Part shown: positions 1 to 9,710 of the stretch, in pieces
Layout: each line of letters opens with the position of its first letter
Position numbering within the stretch: the stretch's first letter is position 1
Source: Streptomyces sp. 135
GTDB taxonomy: Bacteria > Actinomycetota > Actinomycetes > Streptomycetales > Streptomycetaceae
Length of the DNA: 64,000 nucleotides
Reading direction: 5' to 3'
Assembly: GCF_020026305.1 (NCBI RefSeq)
Contig: NZ_CP075691.1
Coordinates: 2,976,001-3,040,000 of the forward strand
The notes under the pieces: model-generated
Database searches by the model: none
What the model was told of the DNA's origin: nothing
Seen by the model: only the letters and a program-made list of their open reading frames with translations
Program-made: the position numbers and the translations under genes

Positions 1-9
1 GCAGTCGAG

Positions 10-39
10 GACAGGTCAGTCGAAGACAGGTCAGTCGAA
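10..39. repeat. 15-bp tandem duplication at the end of the DsbA-like gene
   Basis: GACAGGTCAGTCGAA occurs twice in direct succession (10-24 and 25-39), with a decayed third unit before position 10. The right-hand copy contains the last codons and the TGA stop of the minus-strand gene, so the stop-codon region has been copied downstream. The length is a multiple of three and the extra copy lies after the stop, so the protein is unaffected. Confidence 0.8.
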
Positions 40-687
40 GATGGGGCCCTGCGTGCGCGTCCGCTTGATCTCGTAGAAGCCCGGTGTCGAGGCGACGAGC
101 AGCGTGCCGTCCCAGAGCTTCGCCGCGGCCTCGCCCTTGGGGGCCGGGGTGACGACCGGGCCGAAGAAGGCGATCTGCTCGCCGTCGGCGCCGGGGACGG
201 CGATGACCGGCGTGCCGACGTCCTGGCCGACCTTGTCGATGCCCTCCTTGTGGGAGGCGCGCAGCTGGGCGTCGTACACGTCGGAGTCCATGTGGTCGGC
301 GAGGGCGGCGGGCAGGCCGACGTCCTCCAGGGCGCCGACGACGGCCTCCCGGGTGGGGCCCTCGCCGCGGTTGTGGAAGCGGGTGCCGAGCGCGGTGTAG
401 AGCTTGCCGGTGATCTCCTCGCCGTGCTCCTGCTGAGCGGCGATGACGACGCGGACCGGCCCCCAGGCCTTGGTCCTGAGCATCTCCTGGTACTCCTCGG
501 GGAGCTCGTCGATCTTGTCCTCGTTCAGGACGGCGAGGCTCATCACGTGCCAGCGGACCTCGACGTCGCGGACCTTCTCCACCTCGAGCATCCAGCGCGA
601 CGTCATCCAAGCCCAGGGGCACAGCGGGTCGAACCAGAAGTCGACCGGGGTCTTGGCCGTGCTCGCAGCGTTCGTGTTCTCGGACAT
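31..687 (-). CDS. DsbA-family thiol oxidoreductase-like protein (Rv2466c-like)
   Basis: A 218-residue thioredoxin-fold protein of the DsbA/FrnE superfamily. The N-terminal segment DFWFDPLCPWAW places a single Cys at residue 23 followed by Pro-Trp-Ala. As I recall, the mycothiol-dependent nitroreductase Rv2466c has CPWC, so the resolving Cys is absent here and the enzyme may work as a monothiol with mycothiol. A cis-Pro loop of the expected kind (GTPVIAVPG) lies in the C-terminal half. The start ATG at 687 was chosen because the upstream extension is Arg/Pro-rich and unlike the family. It has no signal peptide, so it is probably cytoplasmic. It is divergent from pepN with about 145 bp between. 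The reaction is inferred from family only. Confidence 0.85.
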   Translation of the reverse strand: MSENTNAASTAKTPVDFWFDPLCPWAWMTSRWMLEVEKVRDVEVRWHVMSLAVLNEDKIDELPEEYQEMLRTKAWGPVRVVIAAQQEHGEEITGKLYTALGTRFHNRGEGPTREAVVGALEDVGLPAALADHMDSDVYDAQLRASHKEGIDKVGQDVGTPVIAVPGADGEQIAFFGPVVTPAPKGEAAAKLWDGTLLVASTPGFYEIKRTRTQGPIFD

Positions 688-832
688 GTCTCTCCCTAGG
701 GGATGTGTTCGGCGCCTGGGGAGGGGAACGTCGGGGGCCTGCCAGGGCATTCCCGGATGTCGGCCGCCGACGGCCCGTGCGAGGATCAAAGACATTCGTA
801 CGAGTCATGCGAGTCACAAGGGAGTGCCGCCC

Positions 833-3211
833 GTGCCCGGTGAGAATCTGTCCCGCGACGAGGCCCGCGAGAGGGCCGCGCTGCTGTCCGTCGATGGCTA
901 CGAGGTCTTTCTGGACCTGCGCTCGGCGGTGGGCGAGGGCGGTCAGGAGCCGCGCACCTTCCGCTCGGTGACCACGATCCGCTTCCGCGCCGAGCCCGGC
1001 GCCGCGAGCTTCGCCGACCTGATCGCGCCGAGCGTCACGGCCCTGTCGCTCAACGGCAAGGACCTGGACCCGGCCGAGGCCTTCGACGGCACCCGCATCA
1101 CGCTGGAGGACCTGGCCGAGGAGAACGAACTGGTGGTGGACGCCCAGTGCGCCTACAGCCGCACCGGTGAGGGCATGCACCGCTTCGTCGACCCCGAGGA
1201 CGGCGAGGTCTACCTCTACACGCAGTACGAGCCCGCGGACGCCCGCCGCGTCTTCACCAACTTCGAGCAGCCCGACTTGAAGGCCCCCTACCGCTTCGAG
1301 GTGCGGGCCCCCGAGGGCTGGACGGTGTGGTCGAACGGCGTGGGCGAACTGTCCGACGGCGTATGGAAGTTCGCCGAGACGAAGCCGATCTCCACGTACA
1401 TCACGGCGATCGCCGCCGGCCCCTACCACTATGTGACGGACTCCTACGAGCGCGTCCTGGCCGACGGCACGCGCCTGGAGATCCCCCTCGGCGCGATGTG
1501 CCGCAAGGGCCTCGCCCCGCACTTCGACGCCGACGACATCTTCCTCGTCACCAAGCAGGGCCTGGACTTCTTCCACGACAACTTCGACTACCCCTACCCC
1601 TTCGGGAAGTACGACCAGGCGTTCGTGCCGGAGTACAACCTCGGCGCGATGGAGAACCCGGGCCTGGTGACGTTCCGCGAGGAGTTCGTCTTCCGCGGCA
1701 AGGTGACCCAGGCGTCGTACGAACGCCGGGCCAACGTGATCCTCCACGAGATGGCCCACATGTGGTTCGGCGACCTGGTCACCATGCGGTGGTGGGACGA
1801 CCTGTGGCTCAAGGAGTCCTTCGCCGACTTCATGGGCTCCTTCTCGATGGTCGAGGCGACCCGCTTCACCAACGGCTGGGTCACCTTCGCCAACAACCGC
1901 AAGTCCTGGGCCTACCGCGCCGACCAGCTGCCCTCCACCCACCCGATCACGGCCGACATCCGTGACCTGGAGGACGCCAAGCTCAACTTCGACGGGATCA
2001 CGTACGCCAAGGGCGCATCGGTCCTCAAGCAGCTCGTCGCGTACGCGGGCCGGGACGCCTTCCTGGAGGGCGCCCGCCGCTACTTCAAGCGGCACGCGTA
2101 CGGCAACACCGTCCTCGGCGACCTGCTGTCGGTCCTGGAGGAGACCTCCGGCCGAGACATGTCCTCCTGGTCGCGGTCCTGGCTCCAGACGGCGGGCGTC
2201 AACTCCCTGACCCCGCAGGTCATCCTGAACGCGGAGGGCCGGATCACCGAGCTGTCCGTGCTCCAGGAGGCCCCTGAGTCGCACCCCGAACTGCGCCCGC
2301 ACCGCGTGGCGGTGGGCCTGTACCGCAGGACGCCCGGCGGCGACCTGGAGCGGTACGCCCGCGCGGAGGCCGACGTCGACGGCCCGCGCACGGTGGTGGC
2401 CGAGCTGGCCGGCGAGGCGGCCCCCGAGCTCGTCCTGGCCAACGACGACGACCTGACGTACTGCAAGATCCGCTTCGACGAGACCTCACTCGAGACGCTG
2501 CGGGAGCACCTCGGCGACCTGACCGACCCGCTCGCCCGCGCCCTGTGCTGGTCCGCGCTGTGGAACCTCACGCGGGACGCGCTCATGCCCGCGCGGGACT
2601 TCATCGGCCTCGTGCTGCGCTTCGCGGGGCGCGAGAGCGACATCGGCGTGCTCCAGATGCTGCACACGTGGGCCAACGCCGCCCTGACGCAGTACGCCGC
2701 GCCCGACTGGCGCGAGGAGGGCGGCCGGGTGCTCGCCGAGGGCGCGCTGCGGGAGCTGCGCCTGGCGGAGCCGGGCAGCCAGCACCAGCTCACCTGGGCG
2801 CGGTTCTTCGCGGCGGTGGCCACCTCGGCGGCCGATCTCCAGCTCCTGGAGGGCCTGTTGGCGGGCACGGCGAGGATCGACGGCCTGGAGGTCGACCAGG
2901 AGCTGCGCTGGGCGCTGCTCGGTCCGCTGGCCGCGCACGGCGCCGCCGGCGAGGAGGCCCTCGCGGCCGAGCTGGCCCGTGACGACACGGCCTCCGGCAA
3001 GCGGCACCAGGTGCGGTGCCTGGCCGCGCGGCCCTCGGCGGCGGTCAAGGCGCAGGCGTGGGCCGCCGTGGTCCGCGCCCAGCGGTCCGAGCGCCGGGGG
3101 CGGGTTCGTCTCCAGGTACTTCGAGGCGATCGAGCGGGTGTGGGCGGAGCGGTCCATCCAGATCGGCATGGACGTGGTGCGGGGACTGCCTCGCCCGCGC
3201 CGCGTGCCTGA
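833..3211 (+). CDS. pepN: Aminopeptidase N (M1), copy 1, rearranged C-terminus
   Basis: A zinc aminopeptidase of family M1 removing N-terminal residues from peptides. The catalytic part is complete: GAMEN exopeptidase motif at about residues 271-275 and HEMAH at 305-309, with the third zinc ligand Glu 18 residues after the second His (about 328). GTG at 833 is preferred because AGGGAG lies 9 bases upstream and the paralogue at 21461 begins with the same MPG-N-L sequence. Against that 858-residue paralogue, similarity stops near residue 745. The expected segment RYFEAIERVWAERSIQ continues in another frame after about 20 missing codons, and the last roughly 50 residues have no counterpart. The gene thus encodes about 792 residues with an intact active site but a broken C-terminal helical domain. 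It may be a decaying duplicate or still active. Confidence 0.85.
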   Translation: MPGENLSRDEARERAALLSVDGYEVFLDLRSAVGEGGQEPRTFRSVTTIRFRAEPGAASFADLIAPSVTALSLNGKDLDPAEAFDGTRITLEDLAEENELVVDAQCAYSRTGEGMHRFVDPEDGEVYLYTQYEPADARRVFTNFEQPDLKAPYRFEVRAPEGWTVWSNGVGELSDGVWKFAETKPISTYITAIAAGPYHYVTDSYERVLADGTRLEIPLGAMCRKGLAPHFDADDIFLVTKQGLDFFHDNFDYPYPFGKYDQAFVPEYNLGAMENPGLVTFREEFVFRGKVTQASYERRANVILHEMAHMWFGDLVTMRWWDDLWLKESFADFMGSFSMVEATRFTNGWVTFANNRKSWAYRADQLPSTHPITADIRDLEDAKLNFDGITYAKGASVLKQLVAYAGRDAFLEGARRYFKRHAYGNTVLGDLLSVLEETSGRDMSSWSRSWLQTAGVNSLTPQVILNAEGRITELSVLQEAPESHPELRPHRVAVGLYRRTPGGDLERYARAEADVDGPRTVVAELAGEAAPELVLANDDDLTYCKIRFDETSLETLREHLGDLTDPLARALCWSALWNLTRDALMPARDFIGLVLRFAGRESDIGVLQMLHTWANAALTQYAAPDWREEGGRVLAEGALRELRLAEPGSQHQLTWARFFAAVATSAADLQLLEGLLAGTARIDGLEVDQELRWALLGPLAAHGAAGEEALAAELARDDTASGKRHQVRCLAARPSAAVKAQAWAAVVRAQRSERRGRVRLQVLRGDRAGVGGAVHPDRHGRGAGTASPAPRA

Positions 3212-3359
3212 TGATGCCACTGCCGCGTACCGCCGTGGTTTACCCGCTGCCGCGAGGGGTGGAGCGGAAAGTCAAACGTCCGCGGGACGCGGTGTGAGGG
3301 GCTTCCCCCGTAGCTTCCTGTCTTGACCGCACAACCCGTTGAGACACAGGGGGAACACC

Positions 3360-3782
3360 TTGCGAAAGGTCAAGATCGCATCGATGGCGGCGTCCGCCGT
3401 ACTGCTCGGCAGTGGCCTGACGGCCGCCGTGGCGGGGCCGTCCGCCGCCTCGGACTCACCCGTCAGCCCGGCCCGTGCCTGCACGGAGAACGCGCCGCGC
3501 TTCACCAGCTACCCGGGCACCGGCGCCAACGACCCGGCGTACTGGCCCGCCAGGGGCACCTACGCGACCACCACCACCCGGTGCAAGGACATCAACGTGA
3601 AGCTCAGCAGCGCCGCCCGCGACGTGCGGACCTGCTTCAAGAAGGGGTCGGGCTGGGAGTGCAACAGCTGGCGGCGGATCGGAGGCAGCTGGAAGCTGGC
3701 TGCCGAGGACGTGCTCGACGGCACCAAGTTCTTCCTCCAGTTCAAGGGCACGAGCCGGGCCACGGGTTCGTTCGACTACTGA
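3360..3782 (+). CDS. Small secreted protein with four cysteines, function unknown
   Basis: About 140 residues. I do not recognise the family. TTG at 3360 is preferred as start because AGGGGGA lies just upstream and the product then opens with a typical signal peptide (RKVK, a hydrophobic core of about 15 residues, then an Ala-rich cleavage region). The mature part is about 110 residues with four Cys (RACTEN, TRCKD, RTCFKK, WECNSW), which would allow two disulfides, and several Trp and aromatic residues. The net charge is basic. It lies alone between pepN copy 1 and an AbiEi-like gene on the same strand, with no sign of operon linkage. Confidence 0.75.
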   Translation: MRKVKIASMAASAVLLGSGLTAAVAGPSAASDSPVSPARACTENAPRFTSYPGTGANDPAYWPARGTYATTTTRCKDINVKLSSAARDVRTCFKKGSGWECNSWRRIGGSWKLAAEDVLDGTKFFLQFKGTSRATGSFDY

Positions 3783-3897
3783 GGGGGAAAGCTCATCGGC
3801 AGTCGAACGCCCGTGCTTTAGGGCGAGCTTGTCCGGGTTTGACGACGAGTGTGTAACAGCGGTTAGGGAGCGGAGCGGGGGCGGGAACGACCGGGGC

Positions 3898-4953
3898 ATG
3901 AACCACGACACCCCGCTCTCGCCGCTCCCTCTCCAGCACCTCGCCGACGTCCAGCCCCGCGTCCTGAGCACCGCCCAGCTCCGCGAGCACGGCGTCTCCG
4001 CCACGGACGCGGGCACCCACTGCCGACCCGGCGGTCCCTGGCAGCAGCTTCTGCCCGGGGTCTGCCTGCTGCACCCGGGGCCGCCGACCAGTGAGGAGCG
4101 GCTGCACGGCGCCCTGCTCTACGCGGGGCGCGCACCGGCCCAGCGGGCCCGCACCGTGCCCGCCCAGCCCACCTCGGGCGAGCCGCACGCCCCGTACGCC
4201 GACGCGATGATCACAGGCCTGGCGGCGCTCGCCCTGCACCGCTTCTCGTCCGCTCCCCCGCTGCTCTCCCTGGACCGCATCGACATCCTGGTGCCTCGCA
4301 CGCGCCGCCTGCGGTCCACCGGGTTCGTGCGGCTGGTGCGCGGTTCCGCACTGCCGACTCCCCAGCACTTCAGGGGAGTTCCGGTCGCCCCGGTGGAACG
4401 CGCCCTCGCCGACGCGGTGGCGCAGCTCACCGAGGCGGACTCGGTACGCCGGCTGCTCAGCGAGGCGGTGCGCGGCGGGCACTGCGAACCGCCCGCCGTC
4501 GTACGGGAGCTGGCCAACGCCCGGCTGCTGACCCTGCCACACGTCGTGGACGCCGTGGACTCGCTGCTCGCCGAGGGGCGGGCCATCGCGGAGGACCGGC
4601 TGTACCGGCTGGTGGCCGAGCACGGCCTGCCCGACCCCTTGTGGAACGTCGACCTGCGGCTGCCCGGCGGCCCGCACCTCGGCGGCGTCGACGCCTACTG
4701 GCCTCAGCAGTCCGTCGCCGTGGAGCTCGACACCCGCGCGCCCCGGCAGGGCGCGCGCCGGGACGACGACGCGCTGTGGTCCGAGTACGCCCGCAAGCGC
4801 GAGCACTTGGAGCGGCTCGGCATCACGGTCGTCCACATCACCCCGAGGAAGCTCAGGGACACCGCGGAGCAGCAGGCGGCCGTCGTGCGGACCGCGCTGA
4901 TGGCGTCGACGGACCGTGACTCGGCGGCGTACGTCGTGGTGCTGCCCAGGTAG
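3898..4953 (+). CDS. AbiEi/DUF559-like protein (winged-helix plus nuclease-fold)
   Basis: About 351 residues. The first 60 residues (LSTAQLREHGVSATD then a GPWQQLLPGVCLLHPG stretch) look like the N-terminal domain of AbiEi-type antitoxins of type IV systems. The C-terminal region (DAYWPQQSVAVELDTRAPRQ followed by RKREHLERLGITVVHITP) resembles DUF559/Vsr-like endonuclease-fold domains, with VAVELD as the possible acidic centre. Such stand-alone proteins are common in Streptomyces, and I see no AbiEii toxin partner beside it. ATG 3898 was chosen. An in-frame extension to 3829 would add a Gly/Arg-rich tail without homology. Function is unknown; toxin-antitoxin activity is not implied. Confidence 0.7.
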   Translation: MNHDTPLSPLPLQHLADVQPRVLSTAQLREHGVSATDAGTHCRPGGPWQQLLPGVCLLHPGPPTSEERLHGALLYAGRAPAQRARTVPAQPTSGEPHAPYADAMITGLAALALHRFSSAPPLLSLDRIDILVPRTRRLRSTGFVRLVRGSALPTPQHFRGVPVAPVERALADAVAQLTEADSVRRLLSEAVRGGHCEPPAVVRELANARLLTLPHVVDAVDSLLAEGRAIAEDRLYRLVAEHGLPDPLWNVDLRLPGGPHLGGVDAYWPQQSVAVELDTRAPRQGARRDDDALWSEYARKREHLERLGITVVHITPRKLRDTAEQQAAVVRTALMASTDRDSAAYVVVLPR

Positions 4954-4981
4954 CGCGTCGGCCGCCCCGGCGGGGTCTTCG

Positions 4982-6141
4982 CTATCCCTGCCCGCGCCCG
5001 CAGAACTCGGCGTCGAGGACCGGGCCCGCTTCGCCGCCGGGACCGTTGAAGTTGAGGGCCAGCGCGTGGCGGCCGTCCGCCGTCGTGCCCGCCAGGGACG
5101 ACGAGCCGTGGATGTCGCCGCCGTGGCCCCACACGACCGTGCCGCACGAGGTCGTGAAGGGCTGGATGCCGAGGCCGTACCGCTGGCCGGGCCGGTCCTC
5201 ACCCTTGGGCACGGTGGTTTTCAACGCCGCGAGCTGCCGCTTCGGCAGGAGCTTGCCGCGCAGCAGCGCCGTGTAGAAGCGGTTCAGGTCCGCCGAGTCG
5301 GAGATCATCTCGCCCGCCGCGCCGGCCATGGACGGATTGAGCTCCGTGACGTCGTGGCGCGTGGCGCCGGGGGCGTCGGAGAGCCTGGTGTAGGCGCGGG
5401 AGCCGGGCGCCGGCATCGTCGACGCGGTCCCCGGGACGGACGTGGCGCGCAGGCCGAGCGGTTTGATGACGCGCTTTTTGATCTCCTGTGCGTACGGGGC
5501 GCCCGTCACCCGCTCGATGACCATGCCCGCCAGTACGTAGTTGGTGTTGGAGTAGTTCCAGCCGGTGCCGGGCGCGAAGTCCGGCTCGTGGCGCATGGCG
5601 ATCCCCACCAGCTGCTCGGGGGTCCAGGTGTCGTGGCGGTGGGCGAGGAACTCCTCGCTGAACACCCGTCGCTGGAAGCCGTCGTCGGCCGTGACGTCGA
5701 AGATGCCGCTGGTGTGGTTGAGGAGCTGGCGCACCGTGACGCGGTCGCCGTCGTGGCCGTTGCCCTCGACGACGCCCGGCAGCCACCGGCCGACCTTGTC
5801 GTCGAGGGACAGCTTCCCCTCGGCCTCCAGCTGGAGCAGGACGGTCGCGACGAAGGTCTTGGTGATGCTGCCGACGCGGTAGCGGTCGTGGGCCCCGCGC
5901 GGGGTGCCGCGCTCCAGGTCACCCAGGCCGGCGGCGGCGTTCCAGCGGCCGTGCCGGTCCCCGGCCTGGGCGGTGACGCCGGGGGCGTCCTCGTTCAGGG
6001 CCTTCTCCATGGCGCGCAGGGTCGCCCGGTGCCGCTCCCCGTCTCCGGGCGGCGCCGCGACCGCGGGGCCGCGAAGGCGCCCGCCGCCACCGCCGCCGCC
6101 AGCGTCGCCGCGACCCCGGTCCATCTCCTGCGCGCTGCCAT
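4982..6141 (-). CDS. Secreted serine hydrolase, class C beta-lactamase/DD-peptidase type; apparent 1-base frameshift
   Basis: A penicillin-binding-protein/beta-lactamase-fold hydrolase, probably a D-Ala-D-Ala carboxypeptidase or esterase outside the membrane. Catalytic motifs are present: SITK (Ser nucleophile and Lys), YSN and HGGDIHG. The signal peptide (MAARRRWTGVAATLAAA, start ATG 6141 behind a strong AGGAGAGGG site) lies in a different frame from the catalytic domain. One extra base in the G run at 6065-6068 would join them into a 386-residue protein, and total length plus one is a multiple of three. If the shift is real, only an internal start without signal peptide could make the enzyme. 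I favour a sequence error. Confidence 0.8.
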
Positions 6142-6231
6142 GTGCCGCCCTCTCCTGAGCTGTCCGCGTCGGTCGGCGGGAGGGACTCCGGGCGCGGCGC
6201 GCAGGTTGTCCACCGGGGAGAGGTTGAGCCG

Positions 6232-8003
6232 TTATCGGCCTTTGCGCAGCACCAGTTCCGTGTTCCGGTCGCCCGCCTCGCCGACCGAACCGGGCTTCGC
6301 GCCGGGGGCGTTGAAGGACAGCTCGCGGTAGAGCGCGGCCAGACCGGTCTGGGAGAGATCGGCGAAATCCGTGCGGTGGGGCGCGGCGGATTCGATGAGC
6401 GTGGTGAAGACGGAGAGGGTGCCGTCGTGGTTGTCGGCGAGCTCCACGACCCGCGCCAGCTGCGGGAAGTCGATGTGGGAGGCGGTGGAGACCTCCCAGA
6501 AGGAGCCGTCCGGGGTGTGGTGCGGGGTGATCTTGTTCTTGTGGCTGTGGCCGTTGACCCAGGCGACGACGGACCGGTGGCGGCCGAGCAGCGCGAGGAC
6601 CTCCTCGCCGCCGTGCCGCGCCTCGCCGGGCCGCGCCGGGTCGTGGCGGAGGTTGCGCATGGTCCTGCTGGTGTGGTGGCTGAAGACGACGACGTACGAA
6701 GGTCCGCCGGCCCGCCGTTCGTTGGCCGTCAGTTCACGCTCGAGCCAGCGCAGCTGGGCGGTGCCGAGCGAGCCCTCGTAGTGGCCGCCGGGGTCGGTGG
6801 TGTCCAGGCTGATGCCGAGCACGTCGTCGCTGACCCGGAAGGAGTAGTACTGGGTGGCGGACGCCAGGTTCTCCCGGGTGTAGCCGTGGCCGACGGGGCC
6901 GGGGCCCTTGTGGGCGGGGTCCAGGTGCGCCTTGACGTACTCGGCGGGGGTGAAGGGCGCCCGCGACTCGTCGGGCGTGATGGACCGCATGCGCCGCGCC
7001 TCGCTCTTCAGGAGCTCCTTGAAGTGGGCGCCCTTGGGGTCACGGCCCTTCTTCACGGCCTTCCACAGCGCGGCGCCGCGTATCTCGTCGAGGGACATCA
7101 GCTTCTTGCCGCCGACGGCGAACTCGGTGAAGTACGAGTCCTTCGGCGCCCAGCAGCCGCCGGGCAGCGCGTCGTGGTTGCCGACGGTGGAGTACCAGGG
7201 CAGGCCGAGGCCCGGGCTGTTGACCTCGCGGACGGCGGCGTCGAGGAAGCCGGGCAGGCGCGGGAAGCCGAGCGCCTTGTCGGTGTCGCGCAGGGCGTCG
7301 TCCGGGTGCCAGTACAGCTTGAGGCCGCTGTCCTGCACGCCTTCGTAGCGGCGCGGGTCGCCGGTGTTGGGGGTGATGCGGCCGCCGCTCATCACCTTGA
7401 GGAACCAGTCGAGTTCGGTGCGGGAGTTGTTGTCGGTGTTGTCGCCGGTCGTGACGACGCAGTGCAGGGGCGCGCCGGTGGCGGGCGCGCCGCGCAGGGC
7501 GTTGACGCGCTCGACGAGGGAGACCGCGCCGGCCACCGACAGGGACTCGTGGGGGCGCCAGGCGCTCGCCGTCTGCGCGCGCAAGTACTCGTACCGCAGA
7601 GGGTGTTGTACGTCGACGATGTGCAGGTCGGTGAATTGCACGAAGGCGGCGAGCGCGGTCCGGCGCCTCTCCCGCCCCGGCTTCGCCGCCGCGAGGTCCG
7701 CGCGCACCGTACGCCGCCAGGCGGGCCCGTCGCCGAGCCGCCGGTAGCCGGAGGTGCGCGCGGGGCGGCGGCGGTGAGCAGGGTGGTGCCGCTCTTGTAC
7801 GGCATGAGGGGCGCGGCGGGCGCCGGGCGGGAGCGGGGCACGGTGGCGTGGCCCGCGGGCGCGGCGTTGCCGGAGCCGGCGCCGGGGCCGAGCGCGTAGC
7901 CCATCCCGGCGGAGAGGGTGATCGCCCCGGCGGCGGCGAGGACGGAGCGGCGGTCGAGGCGGACCGTGGCGGGTGCGGTGGCGACAGAGCGTATGCGCGG
8001 CAT
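6232..8003 (-). CDS. Tat-exported metallophosphoesterase; apparent 1-base frameshift
   Basis: A calcineurin-like phosphoesterase of the secreted actinobacterial type (TIGR03767-like from memory). Metal-ligand motifs are visible: FTDLHIVD, TTGDNTDNN, STVGNHDALPGG, VVFSHHTSR and WVNGHSHKN. The N-terminus from ATG 8003 has a twin-arginine signal (DRRSVLAAAGAITLS), suggesting folding in the cytoplasm before export. It lies in another frame from the catalytic part. One additional base in the G run at 7762-7765 fuses them into about 590 residues, and the length then divides by three. The substrate cannot be read from the sequence; phosphodiesters or phospholipids are usual for the family. Confidence 0.82.
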
Positions 8004-8259
8004 GCGCGGTCTCCCCGGGTGCGAACGCGTCGACAGTGGTCGCGGGGCCCGGAGGCCGGGGTGCGGCCCGCGAACTTCCCGCTCTCACTGGATCGTTGGC
8101 ATCGGGGGTGACCTGTGTGTGAACGAGACCGCAACGACCGGCGCCGATCACCGTACGTGGATCACCGGGCACCCTGCGCGGTCACGCACCTCTTCCCGTG
8201 CGGAGAGGAAGCGGTCACTCCACGTTCACCTTCGAGGGAAGGGAAGGCTCGGCGGGCGC

Positions 8260-8727
8260 TCAGCGGCCGGGGGCGGCGCCGTCAGGGAGGTGACCGTCGG
8301 AGGGGCGGGCACGCCACAGTGCGAGGCCGATGTCGACGAGTCCGACGCGGTCGAGGTCCGCGACGGACTCCAGGGCGTGCCAGGCCGCGAGGTCCGTGGA
8401 GCCGTCGGTCTCGTGGCGCAGTTCGCCGCCGGTGACCCGGCCCTCGTACAGGATGCGCAGCCCGTGGAAGTCGGCGACGGCGCCGAGTCTGCGCGGGTAG
8501 CGGCGGCGCAGGGAGTCGACGCCGAGGAGGGTCACCGGTTCGACGACGTATCCGGTCTCCTCGTCGGCCTCGCGGATCACGGTGTCGTAGGGGTCCTCGC
8601 CGTGGTCCATGCCGCCGCCGGGCAGCGTCCAGCGTTTGCTGCCGTCGCCCGCGACCCAGCGGGCCAGCAGTACCTGTCCGTCGCGTACGCATACGGCGTA
8701 GGCCGCCACCCTGAGCTCCTTGTGCAC
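8260..8727 (-). CDS. NUDIX hydrolase
   Basis: 155 residues with a complete Nudix box (GGMDHGED then READEETGY), which binds the divalent metal and hydrolyses a nucleoside diphosphate linked to another moiety. The substrate is not predictable. A GTG start at 8727 with GGTGG-poor upstream sequence lies only 9 bases after the stop of the PPOX-like gene upstream on the same strand, so the two are probably co-transcribed. The C-terminal roughly 20 residues are Pro/Gly-rich. A house-cleaning role (oxidised nucleotides or NDP-sugars) is only a family-level guess. Confidence 0.88.
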   Translation of the reverse strand: MHKELRVAAYAVCVRDGQVLLARWVAGDGSKRWTLPGGGMDHGEDPYDTVIREADEETGYVVEPVTLLGVDSLRRRYPRRLGAVADFHGLRILYEGRVTGGELRHETDGSTDLAAWHALESVADLDRVGLVDIGLALWRARPSDGHLPDGAAPGR

Positions 8728-8736
8728 AGACCGACG

Positions 8737-9657
8737 CTAGTCGCCCACGGCTGGATTGGCAGGAGAGTACTCAGGGTCGGACCAGCGCCAAGGGCTCGCG
8801 GAGCGGGTCTCGACCGCCTCGGTGAGGGTGAAGCGGACCGTGCGGGAGCCGTCGTCGGCGTGGTCGGTGCGGGCGGTGCCGGTGAGTTGGAGGGTGGTGC
8901 CGGTCCGCCAGTCGAGGAAGAGGAGGCCGGCGCGGGGGTCCTCGTGGAGGTTGCCGAGGGAGAGGAACATGGCGTTGCCGGGGTAGTCGTCCCACTCCAG
9001 GGTGGTCGGTGAAGTGACGCGTACGAAACCGGGGTTGCCGCCGCGGTGTCCGGCGTCGGCGCCGTGCGCGTGGACGGTGGCGAGGAAGAAGGTGTCGCTC
9101 GCGACGACGGACGCGTGCTGCTCGGCGGTGAGGCGGGTGGTGCGGTGGGGTTCGCCGGGGTCTTCCGGCCTCCGGCCCTCGTGCAGTGTGCGCTTTTGCA
9201 GGTACTTCGGGCAGTTGGCGAAGACCTGGTCGGCCTCGATCACGAGGCCGCGGGGTGTGGGGCGCGACCTGCCGTTCAGTCGCATGCGGCGCCTGGTGCG
9301 GGGGTCGAGGGCGAGGGTGCCGACGGGGGTGTTCTCGCGGGCCAGGGCGGGGGCGAGGGGGTCGGTGGCGCGGGGGGTGCCGGTGATCGAGATCTGGCGG
9401 GGGCCCGTGGCTCGTACGAAGCCGGGGGTGCCGGTCAGGGGGGAGGCCCAGACGGCGCCGGTGGGGTCGGTGCCGGCGATCACCAGCTGGGGCTGGATCT
9501 CCAGGAAGGCGGCGGCGATGGGGCGGATGCCTTGGCTTATGGAGCGGGCTACGTGGTCGGCGAGTTCGCGTACGCCGGCCTTGTCCTGGATGGCTCGGGA
9601 GCCGTGGTGGTAGGGGGTGTGGTGGTCGGGGGTGTGGTGGTCGGCTGGCGGGGCCAT
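8737..9657 (-). CDS. Pyridoxamine 5'-phosphate oxidase-like flavin-binding protein
   Basis: 306 residues with two split-barrel halves, similar to PPOX-type FMN or F420 proteins. Features include WASPLTGTPGFVRAT, DRTR-like positions in the first half and NAMFLSLGNLHEDPRAGLLF in the second, typical of the pyridoxamine-phosphate-oxidase-related family in actinomycetes. The first 20 residues are His/Asp/Pro-rich (repeated DHHTPDHH) and probably disordered. It is followed at 9 bases by the NUDIX gene. The enzymatic substrate is unknown. Two copies of a Streptomyces intergenic repeat lie upstream. Confidence 0.82.
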   Translation of the reverse strand: MAPPADHHTPDHHTPYHHGSRAIQDKAGVRELADHVARSISQGIRPIAAAFLEIQPQLVIAGTDPTGAVWASPLTGTPGFVRATGPRQISITGTPRATDPLAPALARENTPVGTLALDPRTRRRMRLNGRSRPTPRGLVIEADQVFANCPKYLQKRTLHEGRRPEDPGEPHRTTRLTAEQHASVVASDTFFLATVHAHGADAGHRGGNPGFVRVTSPTTLEWDDYPGNAMFLSLGNLHEDPRAGLLFLDWRTGTTLQLTGTARTDHADDGSRTVRFTLTEAVETRSASPWRWSDPEYSPANPAVGD

Positions 9658-9710
9658 GGGGGCTCCGATCCGGGGGTGTGTGGGTTCGGGTTCGGGTGCG
9701 GGTGTGTTGT

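Noticed and set aside
3898..4953. Type IV toxin-antitoxin pair
   Set aside because: Only the AbiEi-like protein is present; neither neighbour resembles an AbiEii nucleotidyltransferase.
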